A stretch of 64,000 nucleotides of DNA from Hygrophila difformis (GCA_030278955.1 JAOANR010000014.1:16060068-16124067), one strand, 5' to 3'; counted from the first letter of the stretch, positions 22,891 through 35,966 are shown. The notes: generated by a model not told the origin, from the letters alone. Translations and numbers: made by a program.

Positions 22891-25720
22891 TGAAACTTTT
22901 GACAATTTCCTACACGAGTATTTTCTAAAATATCCCAGGTTAAATTTATTAAATGAGAAGAGTTATGATTCACGGGAAGGGGTTTAAGGATACATTCCAC
23001 TTTTTATTACTCATGTGGGAAACTTGATTTCAAATGGCCCAATGATCCTCCCTGGCATGAAACTTTTGACAATTTTCACGGTGTAGCCGAGATAGATAGT
23101 TTAATCTTGACCTTCAGTCTGTCACACTGAAGGTCCCTGGCAATTTGCATCATGAAACTTATCATAATTTCATGTCATGAAGATTCGCGCCATGAAACTT
23201 TTGTCGCATTCCCACTATATGAGCATTTTCTGAAAAATCATAATCCTGGTTTTCGATTTTATTTAATGAAACCAATTTATAATGGCGGAGTTGGGATTAG
23301 GGATATATTTATGGGTTGTCACATTTTTATTACTCGTGTTAAGAAACTGTGGCCCGAAAGCGCACGGTGTCAAAAATTGCAGTAATTTATAGGAAGACCG
23401 GATCGTTCACTGGAGGATGTGCGATAGAAGCAGGGCCCACGTCGTTTACTAAGATTTTCCGCTCGGTTACTCGATTCAAGTTTGTGTTTAAACTACCATC
23501 TACTTGACAGAATTTAAACTGAACTAAGAAAGCAATAAAGTAAAGCAGATAAAATTATCCTAGAAAGTAATTAAACTTAGTCTAAGAAAACAATAAAATT
23601 ATTCTAAGGAAGCGATTAAGATTATTCTAAGAAAGCAGATTTAAAATGAGACAGAAGGGACAGGAAGAAAATATAAAAATTGGACAAGATTCAGATGAAA
23701 CATAATTAAACTTCCATTTTAATTACACAGATCTTTGTTTGGGATAATCCTTTCAGTTAGCTAATTCTCATGCTCTCTATACCATGTTCCCTTTAACAGA
23801 CATGTACTTACAGTAAGAGTTTACATGCTCTTAAGAAAACAACCTCTAAGATACCACAAACTTATAACTTCTCTTGCAATGCCTTGCGAGAGTATGTTAG
23901 CCATCTGTGGTGGACAAGCAACACCCGACAAATCACTTATTGAAGTGCCAAGTACTGCTATCGTTCCCCCATGTCACGCCCAAAGATTCTAATTCAGCCC
24001 TGAACTATCCCTTAACTCTCAGTCCTAGTAGCAGTTACCCAACTCTCAATACAACCGAGTGACCTCTAAAGAAAGCAGTTAAAAGAAAGCGGTAAAAGAA
24101 AGCGGTAAAGAAAGCATTTAAAATCCTATCACTCGGAGGTTTTTGAAAGTCTGACCATGGTAGTAAAAGAAAGCCCCCAGTCAGAATGACTGGGTGTGGA
24201 TCAAGAATTCCCTATTCTCGGTGAACCGCTCGCAGTGTTCACTTCCCGTCGGGTGGTTATGAGATACAAACTAATGAAACGAACTAATAGATCAGTTCGT
24301 TCCGGATGCACTCACTCAGGACTCAAAAATAGGCTTTGGCAGGAGAGGATAGCAGTTGAAAGGAACTCAACCCTACCTTAGAAAATAACCAAGGCCCACA
24401 TGTTGTTCTTCTAGTATTATCTATTACACCTCATCTGAATCCAAGTGGACCCCGAGTCAGTGCAATATTTAATAAAAGATTTCCAACATATAGCAATTTT
24501 GGAAAATAAAAGATGCTTGAAAATCATTCCCTAAACAGGTACTAGACTCTCAATAAGAACACAGACCCTTTCAGCCTAGGTGAGACCTAATCGCTGACTC
24601 CGCTTCTAATTTCCCAAAATCAACCCCCAGTCGGATATGAATTAGTCATAACTGTGGAATTTATCCCTTACTCAGATCCGGATTTTATAAATAAATTTTT
24701 GTTGGAAATTTATTGTGAGACATCCGATTAAGATCAAGACTTCTATGTCCAAGGGAAGAATCCCAAAATAATATTGACCACGACATCTACATAATAGTAT
24801 CATGCATAAATTTATATGGAAGTGTAAAATAAAACAACCCAAAATATAAGGCGGGTCTAGACAGAAGTTGAAACACAGAGATGAAATAGCCGGAGATGAG
24901 AAGAATTTATTATGGCTAAAAAGATGGCAAAAATAGTCAGGATAATCCGGACTGCAAACATCTGCTATCCGGGTCCTGACTATTTCAGGTGGGATGACTT
25001 TAGACAGCAGAAGATCTTAATAACAGTGATCGCTATCATCAAGACTCCTACTATCTGTGAAATGAGAGAAAAACCTACATGTTTTCTTATTGTAGTACTA
25101 TTCAAACAATGTTGATCGACACTGTTTGATGATATTACAGCTCAAAATTCAGGTTTGAAATTAAGATAAAGAAAAAGAAACTGTATCCGAATAGGAGTCA
25201 GCTGAGCAGCTATTATAATCCCGGATGGATGAACCGCCAAGGCTTCCACCGGCCACTATCCAGACCATGCAAAATAACATCTAGTAATTAATATACAGAC
25301 TACGAGCTAGTTATCCGTGTGGGAATACCCGCCAACATTAGTCTGTTATATTTCTTACTAGTTGTTTCACACACCACGGGCAAAGAAAAAATAAATAAAA
25401 GAAAATATTTTTGGGTCATCATGTATGAGAGACATTGGTTTCTCATGCAAGGGTATGAAATTAAATCCATAATTACTCATTATGTCCAAATAATCACTCA
25501 TTCCATAATTAATTAATTAATTACAGTCCGGATTATATACTTAGATCACTAGAGTTTAATTTTGTAGAAAATTCTTTTAATGGAATTGAACAAAATTCTT
25601 TATATCACATTAATCATGGGTTGAGATCATTGGATTTCAACCTCAAAATGTTAGTATAAAGGTTCAATTAATTAAGTGGGAAAAATGGAGAATTGGAAAA
25701 TTTGGCAAGAAAATGCCAAT

Positions 25721-26069
25721 TACGACGCTATACAGATATTACGGCGCTATCCAAGGATAGCGCCGTGATGATAGCGTCGTAGGGAGAATTTTTAGAAGTG
25801 TTGATAAAATTGGGGGGTACGGCGCTATATACTAAATGACGACGCTATCCTAGGATAGCGTCGTAGATATAGCGTCGTAAGTGGGTTTTGTGAAAGATTA
25901 AGTATTTTGGGGTCCTATGGCGCTGAACAAAAATTACGACGCTATCCGAGGATAGCGCCGCCTGTCTAGCGCCGTAGGATAAATTTTGTTCAAGTTCTGG
26001 GCAAGTACGGCGCTATACCTCACCTACGACGCTATCCAAGGACAGCGCCGTAGGGCGGTTAGCGTCGTA
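25721..26069. repeat. CGCTATCC palindromic array A
   Basis: Four ~85-100-bp units. Each has an inner palindrome with arms such as ACGGCGCTATCC/GGATAGCGCCGT (25741-25766) or ACGACGCTATCC/GGATAGCGTCGT (25839-25864, a 26-bp perfect palindrome) and outer TACGRCGCTAT/ATAGCGYCGTA arms. The fourth arm base changes from G to A together with its partner C to T. Confidence 0.85.
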
Positions 26070-26719
26070 GCTAGCCCAGAAACAAGTTGTTGTTTGGGTG
26101 ATGCAATCTCTGCGATTGCAAACCCTATTTTCAAATTCATGGTTCACTTTATGTAAGAAAGGAGACAGAGAGAGCATTAACAGTTATGAAAATGAGGTAA
26201 AATGCAAGGAAAACTCAAATGACATAAAATATAAAGCACAAGTGAACCACAAACCTAAGTTAGGGTTTTTTAACCAACATATCATGCATGAAATTCCACA
26301 AACAGTAGCAAAAACATAAACCCACATGAAACAGTAAAATAAAATGACCAAGTGGTCATGAAACCAAAAACAAAGCATTAAATCCATGGACTCATGTCCA
26401 TTTCATGATTTTGGGACTCTTTTTGTGATTAACTTCCCATTTGTAACAAATGGTTTGATAATACCCATCATTTGAGTATTTCAAGCCTTAATAAAGGTTT
26501 AACAAAGCTGAAAATAATGTAAAAAGTGGCTAGCTAGGGTAGAAAATGCTATTAAGATCACTAATCTAAATATTAAAAAGTCTAATCTAAGGCAGAAATG
26601 TAAATAATACAAAAAATAAAGACCTAACTACCTAACTAACCTACACCTCTCAATAACACTAGGTTGTCTCCAAGTTTGAATGTTTTCTGGATTGATTCCC
26701 ATCATTGGAGTCAACTGGT

Positions 26720-26730
26720 CCTTATATAGG
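26720..26730 (-). promoter_or_regulatory. TATA box in solo-LTR-like insertion
   Basis: The minus strand reads CCTATATAAGG about 60 nt downstream of palindromic array B, the expected place for an LTR promoter. Confidence 0.5.
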
Positions 26731-26787
26731 TGGGAAACCCTAGGCCCATGGCCCCCCAGGCCTTGAAATTGGAGTTCTGAGCCTTAG

Positions 26788-27037
26788 TACGGCGCTATAG
26801 CTGGGTACGGCGCTATAGGTATAGCGTCGTAGTCTTCCATCCCGAAGACACTTCTTTGTTTCTGAATGGACAGCTTACGGCGCTATCCTTGCTTACGGCG
26901 CTATACTCAACTATGGCGCTATCCATGTTTAGCGCCGTCCACCTTTCTTTAATTGTCAGCTTCAGTTTCCTCCTACGGCGCTAGACCAGGCTACGGCACT
27001 ATCCATGCTTAGCGTCGTAGTTGTGTCTAGCGTCGTA
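26788..27037. repeat. CGCTATCC palindromic array B
   Basis: Three units with TACGGCGCTA and TAGCGYCGTA half-sites in inverted pairs, more diverged than array A. It begins about 290 nt inside the minus-strand start of the insertion and lies upstream of its TATA box. Confidence 0.75.
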
Positions 27038-27324
27038 ATATCCTGAAAATTCAACTTTTTGTGGGTTTTTCATTTCTTTTCCCATCTTTTTGTCTCCTTT
27101 TTCTTTTCTTTTCTTTTTCTCATGTTTTTGGATTTTTCTAACATAAATGTGTAATAAAATTACACATTTATGCATTTTTCATACCAGCTCAATATTTTTA
27201 CAATTGTGCATAAATCAGTCCAATTCTACTGCTTTCTTATTTAATATAAGACCGGAATGCGATCAAATGCCCGTTTCAGACACGGAAATGGATTGAAAAT
27301 AATGGTCATTTCTGGCCATTATCA

Positions 27325-28375
27325 ACTACCACGATCACCAAAAGGAATGAATAAAATTTGGGTAATTGTTGATAGATTGACAAAGATTGCGATCTTCATA
27401 CCAATGAAGGATACATGGTCTATGGATCAATTAGCAAGAGCATATATCAATAACGTGGTTCGACGACATGGAGTGCCACATGATATAATCTCTGATAGAG
27501 ACAGCAGATTTGTCTCTCATTTTTGGACCAAGCTGCAAGAAGCTCTTGGTACCCAAATTAAAATGAGCACCGCTTTTCACCCGATGACGGATGGACAAAC
27601 AGAAAGGACAATCCAAACATTGGAGGACATGCTGAGAGCATGCGTTCTTGAATTTAAAGGAAGTTGGGAAAGGCATCTACCTTTGATAGAGTTCTCTTAC
27701 AATAACAGCTATCATGCTAGTATAGGTATGGCACCGTTTGAGGCACTCTATGGACGCAAGTGCCGAAGCCCATTATATTGGGAAAAATGTGAGAATTCTA
27801 TTGTGGTTGGGCCGCAACTCATTGAAGACATGGCCCAAAAGATCAAGATGATCCAAGGGAAAATGAAGGCAGCACAAGATCGACAGAAAAGTTATGCCGA
27901 TGTTAGGCGACAAGACCTAGAATTTCAAGTTGGAGATAAGGTTATGCTGAAAATATCACCTATGAAAGGAGTGATGCATTTTGGAAAGCGAGGAAAGTTA
28001 AGTCCTCGATATATTGGACCGTATGACATTCTGGAACGAGTCGGAACCCTGGCATATAGACTAGCCCTACCGCCACAACTATCTCGAGTGCACAATGTGT
28101 TCCATGTTTCACAGTTAAAGAAATATGTGCATGACCCAACCAATGTACTTCAACAGGAAGTAATTGAACTCAAAGAAGATCTAACTTATGAAGAGTATCC
28201 AATCCAAATACTCGACATCAAAGAAAGAACGACAAGGAACAAGACCACCCGGATTGTTAAAGTACTTTGGTCCAATCATGGTACGGAAGAAGCAACATGG
28301 GAACTAGAGGATGATATGAAGCAACGCTACCCCAATCTCTTTTTAAACGACCAAATAACAGTTATGGGGACATAA
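27325..28375 (+). pseudogene. gag-pol: E6 gag-pol polyprotein, 3' part
   Basis: The integrase frame resumes after the insertion with LPRSPKGMNKIW. It shows the second catalytic Asp (SDRDSRF near 27491) and the Glu (TDGQTERT near 27585). The C-terminal GPYDILERVG and RVHNVFHVSQLKKYV segments follow, then a chromodomain (WSNHGTEEATWELEDDM, about 28190-28330). It ends VMGT then TAA at 28375. Together with the 5' part this makes about 1596 codons, the usual size of a chromovirus polyprotein. The last codons lie in the sequence CAGTTATGGGGACATAACTG, which is also retained in E3, E7 and E8 directly before their polypurine tracts. Confidence 0.93.
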
Positions 28376-28554
28376 CTGTGGGCTTAAGGGGAGGAGGATG
28401 TAACCACCCGACACAATCTTGATATGGTATGTTCAAAATCTCCTAACTTTTTTTTCTTTTCCATTAACTTTTATCTTATATTCCGCATATTAGATTGTCA
28501 TAGTAGTTTTCATTAAAACTTCGAGGACGAAGTTGATTCTTAAGGAGGGTGGAT
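28376..28554 (+). other. E6 polypurine tracts: relict and functional
   Basis: A first tract, AAGGGGAGGAGGA, ends at 28398 and is followed by TGTAACCACCCGACAC (28399), a decayed LTR-start module. A second tract with CGAAGTTGATTCTTAAGG ends at 28554, just before the true 3' LTR. Confidence 0.75.
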
Positions 28555-30723
28555 TGTAATACCATAGAAATTACCCGAAATAATTGTAATTCACTAAAGA
28601 GACTTTTATTAAATATTTAATCACTTGCTTAAAAAAATAGTATATTGATTTTTCTACAAAACAACACTTGAAAAACTATATATGTAAATTTGTCTTTTCC
28701 AAAAGAAATATGAATTTCAATATCATGGGTAATAGAATTATATAGTTTATGGAATATTTTTTTTAAATCTATTGTTTAAATTATATATATAAGTTTTTAT
28801 ATATATACACATTGGTCTTGAAAATTATTATGAGGATAGTATGTGAATATTTTAAGTACTTTGATATTCATTATGGAATAAATTTTTATAAAAATAAAAG
28901 TATGAGTTTTTTTATGTGAATCTATGAGAATTAACTTTTATATATAAGAAAATATATTCATAGATTATAATTTTTATTTGATGATGACATGAAGACTATG
29001 TGGTTTGAGTATTGTTATAAATAAAATAAAACCATGCAAGTATATTATTATTATCTTTTTGAAAGCACATTAATATAAATACAATACTTGAAATAAATAA
29101 ATAAATATTATATTATCATATCCAACTCATTGAGTATAAATGCATGCCACTAAATAATGGCAAGAATAATGATTTTTGTAGACAAGCTAATACTTCAATT
29201 ATTTTCATGATACACTACTTACACAAATATAAGGTTAAAAGCAATTGCAAGAAATTTTCTTCCTAAACAAATAGATGAAAAATCCACATGATTAACAAGT
29301 GTCTTGGATGAATGGCTAGCAAAGAAAGGTGATCAATTATCTCTTGAACCCACCAAGATTAATAGCCTCCATAATAGGCAAACCATTATGTTAATAGACA
29401 ACATGAAGGAAAAAATTAATAGCCTCCCAAATTAATAGCCTCTTTGTTAGGCTATAAGGACCAAATGAGTGGATACAAATACTCTAACCATTATTGCTCA
29501 AGACACACTTAATTGGATGATTGGTGAGGTTGTAATCACTCTCACAATGTGTCATGTTCAATTGTTCAAATCTTAGCCTATAAATAGAGGGAGTTTCTAG
29601 CCTTCAAACACACCAATCTCATCCATCTCATTAGCCAAATTCACTACCCATTTTATTCTTCAAAGTTCTCCCACATAGTGAGCATATCTTAAGGATTGTG
29701 GAGTCCTGTAGGCTTGGCAACCTTCATCATTCTAAGAGTTCTAACTCTTCTAAACACTTGGTTAGTAAGATATCATCCTTGAAACTTGTATCTTAGAGAT
29801 CTAAATCTTTTATTTTTATACTATAAATTGATTTCCCTCTATTTGTCGAATTTCAGCAAAACCCGTAATTTGTGCTGCGAATCTTGTGTCATAACGGCCA
29901 TTATCTTTGAATCTCCTTGCTCTTATACATCAATTCAGTAAGTTAACACTCTCTAATCCAAGTTTTGGAGATCCCAATCCATGTTTTAAGAGTACAAAAT
30001 TAGAATTTTCCCATTATACCAAAATCTGTCAATTTTTCGTTTACGTAAAGATCCATCTTTTTAAACCATTTTGGTTCATTATCCCTCAAAGGTTCCTTCA
30101 TAAAACTTGTTCCTTAATGAGTTGAGTATCTTTCTGGAAAATTTTATAATTTTTAGAACTCATATGAAAAAGTTATGGGATCCACTTTATCGAAAGGTCG
30201 AAATCTCTTTTTGTTAAAATCTAAGAAATGAGTGTTTCTGAAATCCTCGTTTTTGAAGGTCTTAAGTGTTTCAAACCCAAAAAGTTTATTCATGAAAAAT
30301 ATTTATCTATGTGTTATCTACCTCGTGGTAAAATTTTAGAATTTTTTGGTCGCGAATTACTATTTTTAAAACCTTTTGATAATTTTAGAGTCACTATTGA
30401 ATCTCTGGCAGAATACATGTTCTGAAAAGAACTCAATTTTTGAAATGTTTCCATACCTTATTTTGAAAAGTGTAAAACATGAAACTTGTTCAACTATGTG
30501 TTGAGTATCTACAGTTTAAATTTCATAGCAATCGCCTTTCATATGAATTTTTAAACAGACTTGGCGTAAACTGCAATGTTGGACTTGATTTTTGGTCCAA
30601 ATGAGAAATTGTTGGATTTTGAGATCCATGAAATGATATTTCTATATTTATGAGATATTGATATGGGAGTTAAATGTTGAAATGATATTTGGCATTATTG
30701 AATGCCCTTGTGATGAGGTTACT
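28555..30723 (+). repeat. E6 3' LTR, first part
   Basis: It matches 15324-17485 of the 5' LTR with scattered substitutions. TATA box at 29578-29587; the donor-like GTAAGTTAAC follows at about 29938. E7 is inserted after TTACT (30719-30723). Confidence 0.95.
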
Positions 30724-33194
30724 TGTAATACCATAGAAATTGCCCGAAATATATATATGAATATATATTTTTGATTAATTCACTAAGTAGATTTTTAATC
30801 AAATCTATATATATTTATATGTTCAAATATGTGCTTAAAGATTAGTATATTATTTTCTACAAAACATATTAGTATATTATTTTCTACAAAACATACTTTG
30901 AAAAATTATATATATTTGTCTTTTCAAATAAATATATGGATTTCAATATCAAGTGTAATAAGTATATGGTTCATAGAATATTTTAAATCCATATACAAGT
31001 TTATATACACATATATACCTTGGTCTTGAAATAATCTTTCCAAACATGTACACATGTATATACATGTATATATTTACATGTTTAAATTATAATGAGAATT
31101 ATCTATTTTCTATATATCCTTGATTAATCATTCTACCCATATATTTTTTATTATGGGATTATTCTAGAATGCCATAATATAATTGGGAATAATTTGACTA
31201 TGGTTTGAAATTGTAGGGTTGAGTATTAATCATATCTTGTCATTTTCAAATAAGGAATATATTCCTTTTTGGAGCTATGTATGACTTACAAGATCACTTA
31301 ATTTTTATTTTAGTATATATATAAATATATATACATATTATTCTTATTATTATTATAAGGTATTGGAGCCACAATTAGAGTAATAAGGATTGAATTATGA
31401 AGTGATAAAGTCTATCACACCATTACCATTAGGATACAAGCTGACAGAAATTTTTAGCTATAAGAATCGAATTATTTGACCTACCTACAGTGGGAATCAC
31501 TTAAAGTGTTCAACACAAAAGTTGTTCCAAATTGTGTCTAGATTATGCACGTCAAATTTTAGAATTTTTGGCCAAGCCATTTAGTCCCAGCATCTCTGTC
31601 TTTGGACATATACCATAGTGAGTGCCAACTTTGTTAGGTTGTGCATGTGACTCCTATGTGACTTGTGACTTGTGACTTGTGTCTCCATGTGACTTGTGAC
31701 TCCTATAACACTCTAGGGTGGATAGAAGTCTTGTGAGAATTTATTTAATACCCTCATTTAGCTACCAAAGGCAGCCATTTGGATTCCACTCCCATCATTG
31801 CAAATTTTAGAAAAAAACTTGAGAAAGTGTTGGTGGGATTTATGAGTATTCTTCTAGTTGGTCAAGCAAGGAAGGCTTTCTTCAACATCCAATCTCTTCA
31901 TCCAGTAGGTAAGGATGTTTTTAAGTTCACATATCTTGTTTAGATTGAGATCTTTGGGTAGATAACTAAGAATCTCTCTCCATGTGTCCAAAACCTAGCT
32001 TTGTGGAGGAATAGCAATGGAGTTGTGGACTTTGGACATCCTAAAGGCTTGGATTTGAGAATTTCTTGATACCACTTCATAGATGGTAAGTTAGTGTTGT
32101 GCCTTTCAAATTTTAGAGCTTTTGGTTGAGTATTCATGGAGATACAACTCGAAATCCATTCCTTGTCAAATCTGTGATTTAGGGTTTCTTCAGGATAGTT
32201 TCTTTTGTTCATCTTTGTTCGTCTAGATCCGTTCGTTTTTGGTAAAACTTTTCTAAATGAAAAATGTTCCTAATACTTTAAAGATGATGTCTGTAAATTT
32301 TCATAATTTTTGGAATTGATTTGGTCGACGAAAACGGATCTGGTATTTTCTGCTATGTGTGGTGACAGATTCAAATTCCTAGCATGTTCAGTTTTGTAGT
32401 TCATATTTCTCCTAGCTATGGTCGTTTTTGATGGTTGACTTCTTCATGAAAATTGTTCATCTATGTGTCTAGTTTACTCCTGTTAAATTTAAGAATTTTT
32501 GGAACAACCTTCGAATTGTTATGGATTTTTAAGTAAGCTGTGGTCGGATGAACAGTGGTCTTTGCACCCTTTTGAAAACAAGTTTCTGAAATGATTTTTT
32601 TTGAGTGACTTAGAGTCCGATTTTGAAGAAGCCTATTTCTATGAAAAATGTTCATTTGGGTGTGTTCTAGCTCCTGTAAAAATTTCGGAATTTTTGAAAA
32701 TGATTTGCTAAGTTTCCATATGCGATTTCTGAAACTGCCCAAAGGACTATTTTTGTCGGTAAATCGTACTTGTGTATTTTGATGATCTATGAGTCGAATG
32801 GCTCTCATTTTTGGAAATATGTGAAATCTGGACATGTGTGATTTTGTAAAGTGTAAAAGTATGGTTTTGAAACTTTGTAAGATATGATCGAGTGGGATGC
32901 TTTAATTATTTCTTGAGGGTAAGTGCACTTGGTGGAGCTCGTTGGGCCGCCCCCTCTTGTAGCCAAAACGGCAAATATGGTTATTATGGCTTAGTGATTG
33001 TAAGAGTCTATACTCCTAGATGTAAATCAGATTTCCTTATTGTTTTAAGATCATAACCATCATCCTAACTTACGAATCTTCATATTCAAACACAAATCGG
33101 AGCCAAAGGAAGAATAAATCGGGTGGAAGAGATTCGTTCGTGACATCCCGTGGATTCCGGACGACCCCGTGACCTCCTAGACATTATCCCCACT

Positions 33195-35080
33195 GTAAGT
33201 TAACCTTACTATGGTTTTGGGTGACTTAAAATGCAACAAAAACATAGAGTTTTAAAAACTCTAAAATCTGTCAATAAGAGAAACCCTCAACGCAGCGTTT
33301 TTGTATGAATTTTTCAAACCTCTAAAGCTGCTCAAACAAGAAAACTCAAAACATGAAAAGTGTTGCTAAGACTTTGGTCTAGCTTCTGTAAAAATTTTAG
33401 AATTTTTCATGATGTTTTGAAACCTGAAATCAACCCAAAACCAAAGAGTATTAAATCTGGATCTTAGAACTTTGGACAGATTTCATTCTCAATCTTGTTA
33501 GCCATTTTGACCTTGGATCTAAGCCGATCTAGGATTGGTGTTGAACATGAAAGTTGTAGATCTATGAGTCTTGAATACCTCTTTAAAATTTCATGCATTT
33601 TCATCAAGTTTTGATACCCCAAATCGAATCGGACATATTCTGCGTTTTAAAGAATTTTCAAAGGTTGACAGTTTTCTTAACCGAACTTGATGAGCATATT
33701 TCTATCATTTCTAGTCCGATCCAATCTTTGAGTTCTAAACAAAAGTTGCATATAATCATGTCTAGTATATGCATATGAAATTTCAGAATTTTTGGAGATC
33801 ATTTGATATGATAAAAAGTTAAATCTTTGAAAGTTGTCAAACCTGAATCCTAACAGCATACTATTTGAGTAGAAAACTTGATTTTTGACATGCTTCTCAT
33901 CATTTTTCCGAAAAACTCAAAACATGAAAGTTGTTCATTGGGATGTTTTTGAGCTACTGTGAAAATTTCAGATCAATCGCCTAAGAAATGGATTTTTAAA
34001 CTGAAAAGGCGTAAACTGTGATATCGATCGGTTTTAAACTTGTGAGATTTTGAAATTTCTAAACAAACGATCGAAATCTTGTTATATGATAAAGATATAT
34101 TTTTGGAAATCCCGTTACACTAAAGTTGAAACGATATCGGTTACATTGGGGGGTGAGTGCTCTGCAGGGTGCCCTCCTAATTATTCATTTTGTGCCTAAA
34201 CGGCAATGATTATTACGCGCGAAAGATTGCCAAAACGGCATCTTATATTTTTGGGCCTATCCTCTCGGGTGTATCCGTATGGGTTACTCGAGGCTTGACG
34301 GAGCGGTACTGGATATGGCGTATTTGGTCACAAGAGACCAACGGCCTACCCTCTCGAGTGTATCCGTATGGGTCACTCGAGGCTCGACGGAGTGGTACTG
34401 GGTATGGCGAATCGGCTGCGGCCGCCGGAATACCGGCTAAATGAGATGATACCTATGAAATTGGCTGAGGCCGCCGGAGCACCGGCTAAATGATACTATT
34501 GATATTGGCTGCGGCCGCCGGATCACCGGCTAAATGATATATTGTTGAGATGATGGCGTAACGGGAAATAAATTAAAAAGGCTCAGATTTTATGAAATTG
34601 GCTGCGGCCGCCGGATTGCCGGCTAAATTAAATATTGTTGAGATGGTGGCGTAACGGGGAGAATTTTTAAAAGCTCAAATTTTTATTTACTTACTTACGG
34701 CATTATTCATGTTTTTAAATCATGTCTTAAATAATTGCCCATGCTTAAGTTTTTAATTATGAAATTAAATGTGTCTTTAAAGTATGTAATTATAATTGCA
34801 TTTTTAAAATAAAATGTTTTTATGCATGACAAAAAGTCTTATCTTAACTATGCCGTGCAAATCATTTTACTATGTAAGTTGAATCATGATCACGTGGAAA
34901 TCTTTATTTTAAATCATGCCATTTATTTATTATTGGATGTTTAACTTAAATTGTGTATTACCTATAAGAAATGTTTTTATAAAATTTAATTAAAGGATTT
35001 GAAACCCCTAAATCATGCTATATGTTAACTTACTCAGCGCGTTTTGCTGACCCAAACCATTTATCCCCTTTTTCTTACAG
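33195..35080 (+). other. intron-like segment inside E7 LTR
   Basis: ACT|GTAAGTTAACC at 33195 and CCCCTTTTTCTTACAG ending at 35080, with GTTAACTTACTCAG about 50 nt before the acceptor. Confidence 0.5.
34414..34624. repeat. four GC-rich hairpins in E7 LTR
   Basis: Units at 34414, 34463, 34507 and 34600 read GGCTGMGGCCGCCGG, then a 4-nt loop, then CCGGCT. The loops are AATA, AGCA, ATCA and ATTG while the GCCGG/CCGGC stems are constant. E2 and E8 have one copy, E3 and E4 three. Confidence 0.75.
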
Positions 35081-35440
35081 AGTCTGAAGATTATGCATCG
35101 TCATATGCATACATGGGAACATTTGGGGAAATCTCTATTTTAAATCCCTGCATTAATTACGACTTGCATGAACGGGACTGTTTAACCCGTGTTTTGGCCA
35201 TGTCGGCCCTATATTTTAAATTCCGCTGCATACACTTTACTTCCGCTGCATACTTTATATTCTCGCTACAACTCTGATGTAGTATTTTTAAATTATTTAT
35301 GAATGGGCTACTTGGATATTTTAAATTTTGAAAAACCATAGCCTTGCATCTCTTTAGTGAGCTCGGAGAAACCGTGTCTTGCTAGGGAGGTGTGGCGGTG
35401 GCATCCCAGCCTGGGTTACCAAAACCGGGGTGTTACAATG

Positions 35441-35454
35441 TGGTATCAGAGCCC
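35441..35454 (+). other. E7 primer-binding site
   Basis: TGGTATCAGAGCCC, 3 nt after the LTR end; initiator Met-tRNA type. Confidence 0.9.
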
Positions 35455-35966
35455 AGACTATTTTAAAGCTAATTATTTTAAAGAAAATATCTGATACCAA
35501 AGTTGGTATCAGAGCCCGGATTATTTTGAAGCTATTATATTTTAAAGAGCCCAATTATTATTTTGAAGTTAAAGCCCAAATTTTTAGCCCAAATTTTTTT
35601 TAGAAGCCCAAGAAATTATCTTGGCCCAATAGCCTTGTTTTTATTTAAAGCCCAAATAATTTATTTCTTTCGGCCCAATATAGTGGCCCAAACCTTTTAT
35701 CCTTATTTTAATCTATCCATGGAATAAATTTATTTTAAAACCCATGGATAAATAAATGCGTGCGTAAAATTTTTTTTGGGGGGACACATATGCATATGCA
35801 TACATAAATATTTACACTAACCCTTTTTATGTGAATTATCGGTAATAAGAAACACTCCTACCTTAGAACTCGACATGATCTTGACTTAGGAGCACTTGCT
35901 AAAGACTAACTTTGCCTTAGTCCTAGATCTTGATCACTTAGAAACTCAACTTCGCGTGCTTCTAAA

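Larger units (their letters stand above)
22891..27324 (-). mobile_element. solo-LTR-like insertion in E6 pol (4434 bp)
   Basis: It is bounded by TG (22891) and CA (27324) and flanked by a perfect 5-bp duplication ACTAC (22886-22890, 27325-27329) that splits the integrase codons exactly. It has no ORF over ~75 codons, no tRNA-complementary site and no internal LTR pair. Minus orientation is suggested by TGATAATGG at its start, a palindromic array, TATA box CCTATATAAGG (26730-26720) and a long AT-rich downstream part. I infer a solo LTR of a long-LTR (Tat/Athila-like) family. It contains a 10-bp hairpin, GACCTTCAGT/ACTGAAGGTC, at 23109-23135 and several near-copies of ATGAAACTTTTG. Confidence 0.6.
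30724..35437 (+). repeat. E7 5' LTR, chimeric (4714 bp)
   Basis: The first ~2.3 kb (to about 33020) resembles the E6 LTR from TGTAATACCATAGAAATT through 'gagtctatactcctag'. The rest matches the E8/E3 LTR group (compare 33028 onward with 40712 onward) and ends in the group U5 and CCGGGGTGTTACA. Repeats: GTGACTTGT minisatellite (31645-31707), duplicated 'ctctcgrgtgtatccgtatgg' segment (34262-34405), four GCGGCCGCCGG hairpins (34414-34624). Intron-like pair: donor 33195, acceptor 35080. Confidence 0.9.

Noticed and set aside
23395..25700. host gene exons or UTR in the E6 insertion
   Set aside because: The AG-rich and mixed-composition stretches have no frame over 77 codons, no domain and no consistent splice structure.
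23394..27256. 9-bp direct repeat AAGACCGGA (23394-23402, 27248-27256) as a Mutator-type target duplication
   Set aside because: No terminal inverted repeats flank it, and the TG...CA ends with the ACTAC duplication explain the whole insertion better.
31940..32835. minus-strand ORFs of 90 and 124 codons in the E7 LTR (copies at 37544 and 38065)
   Set aside because: Identical copies only because the LTRs are identical; no domain, AT-rich composition and no conservation in the E6 LTR.
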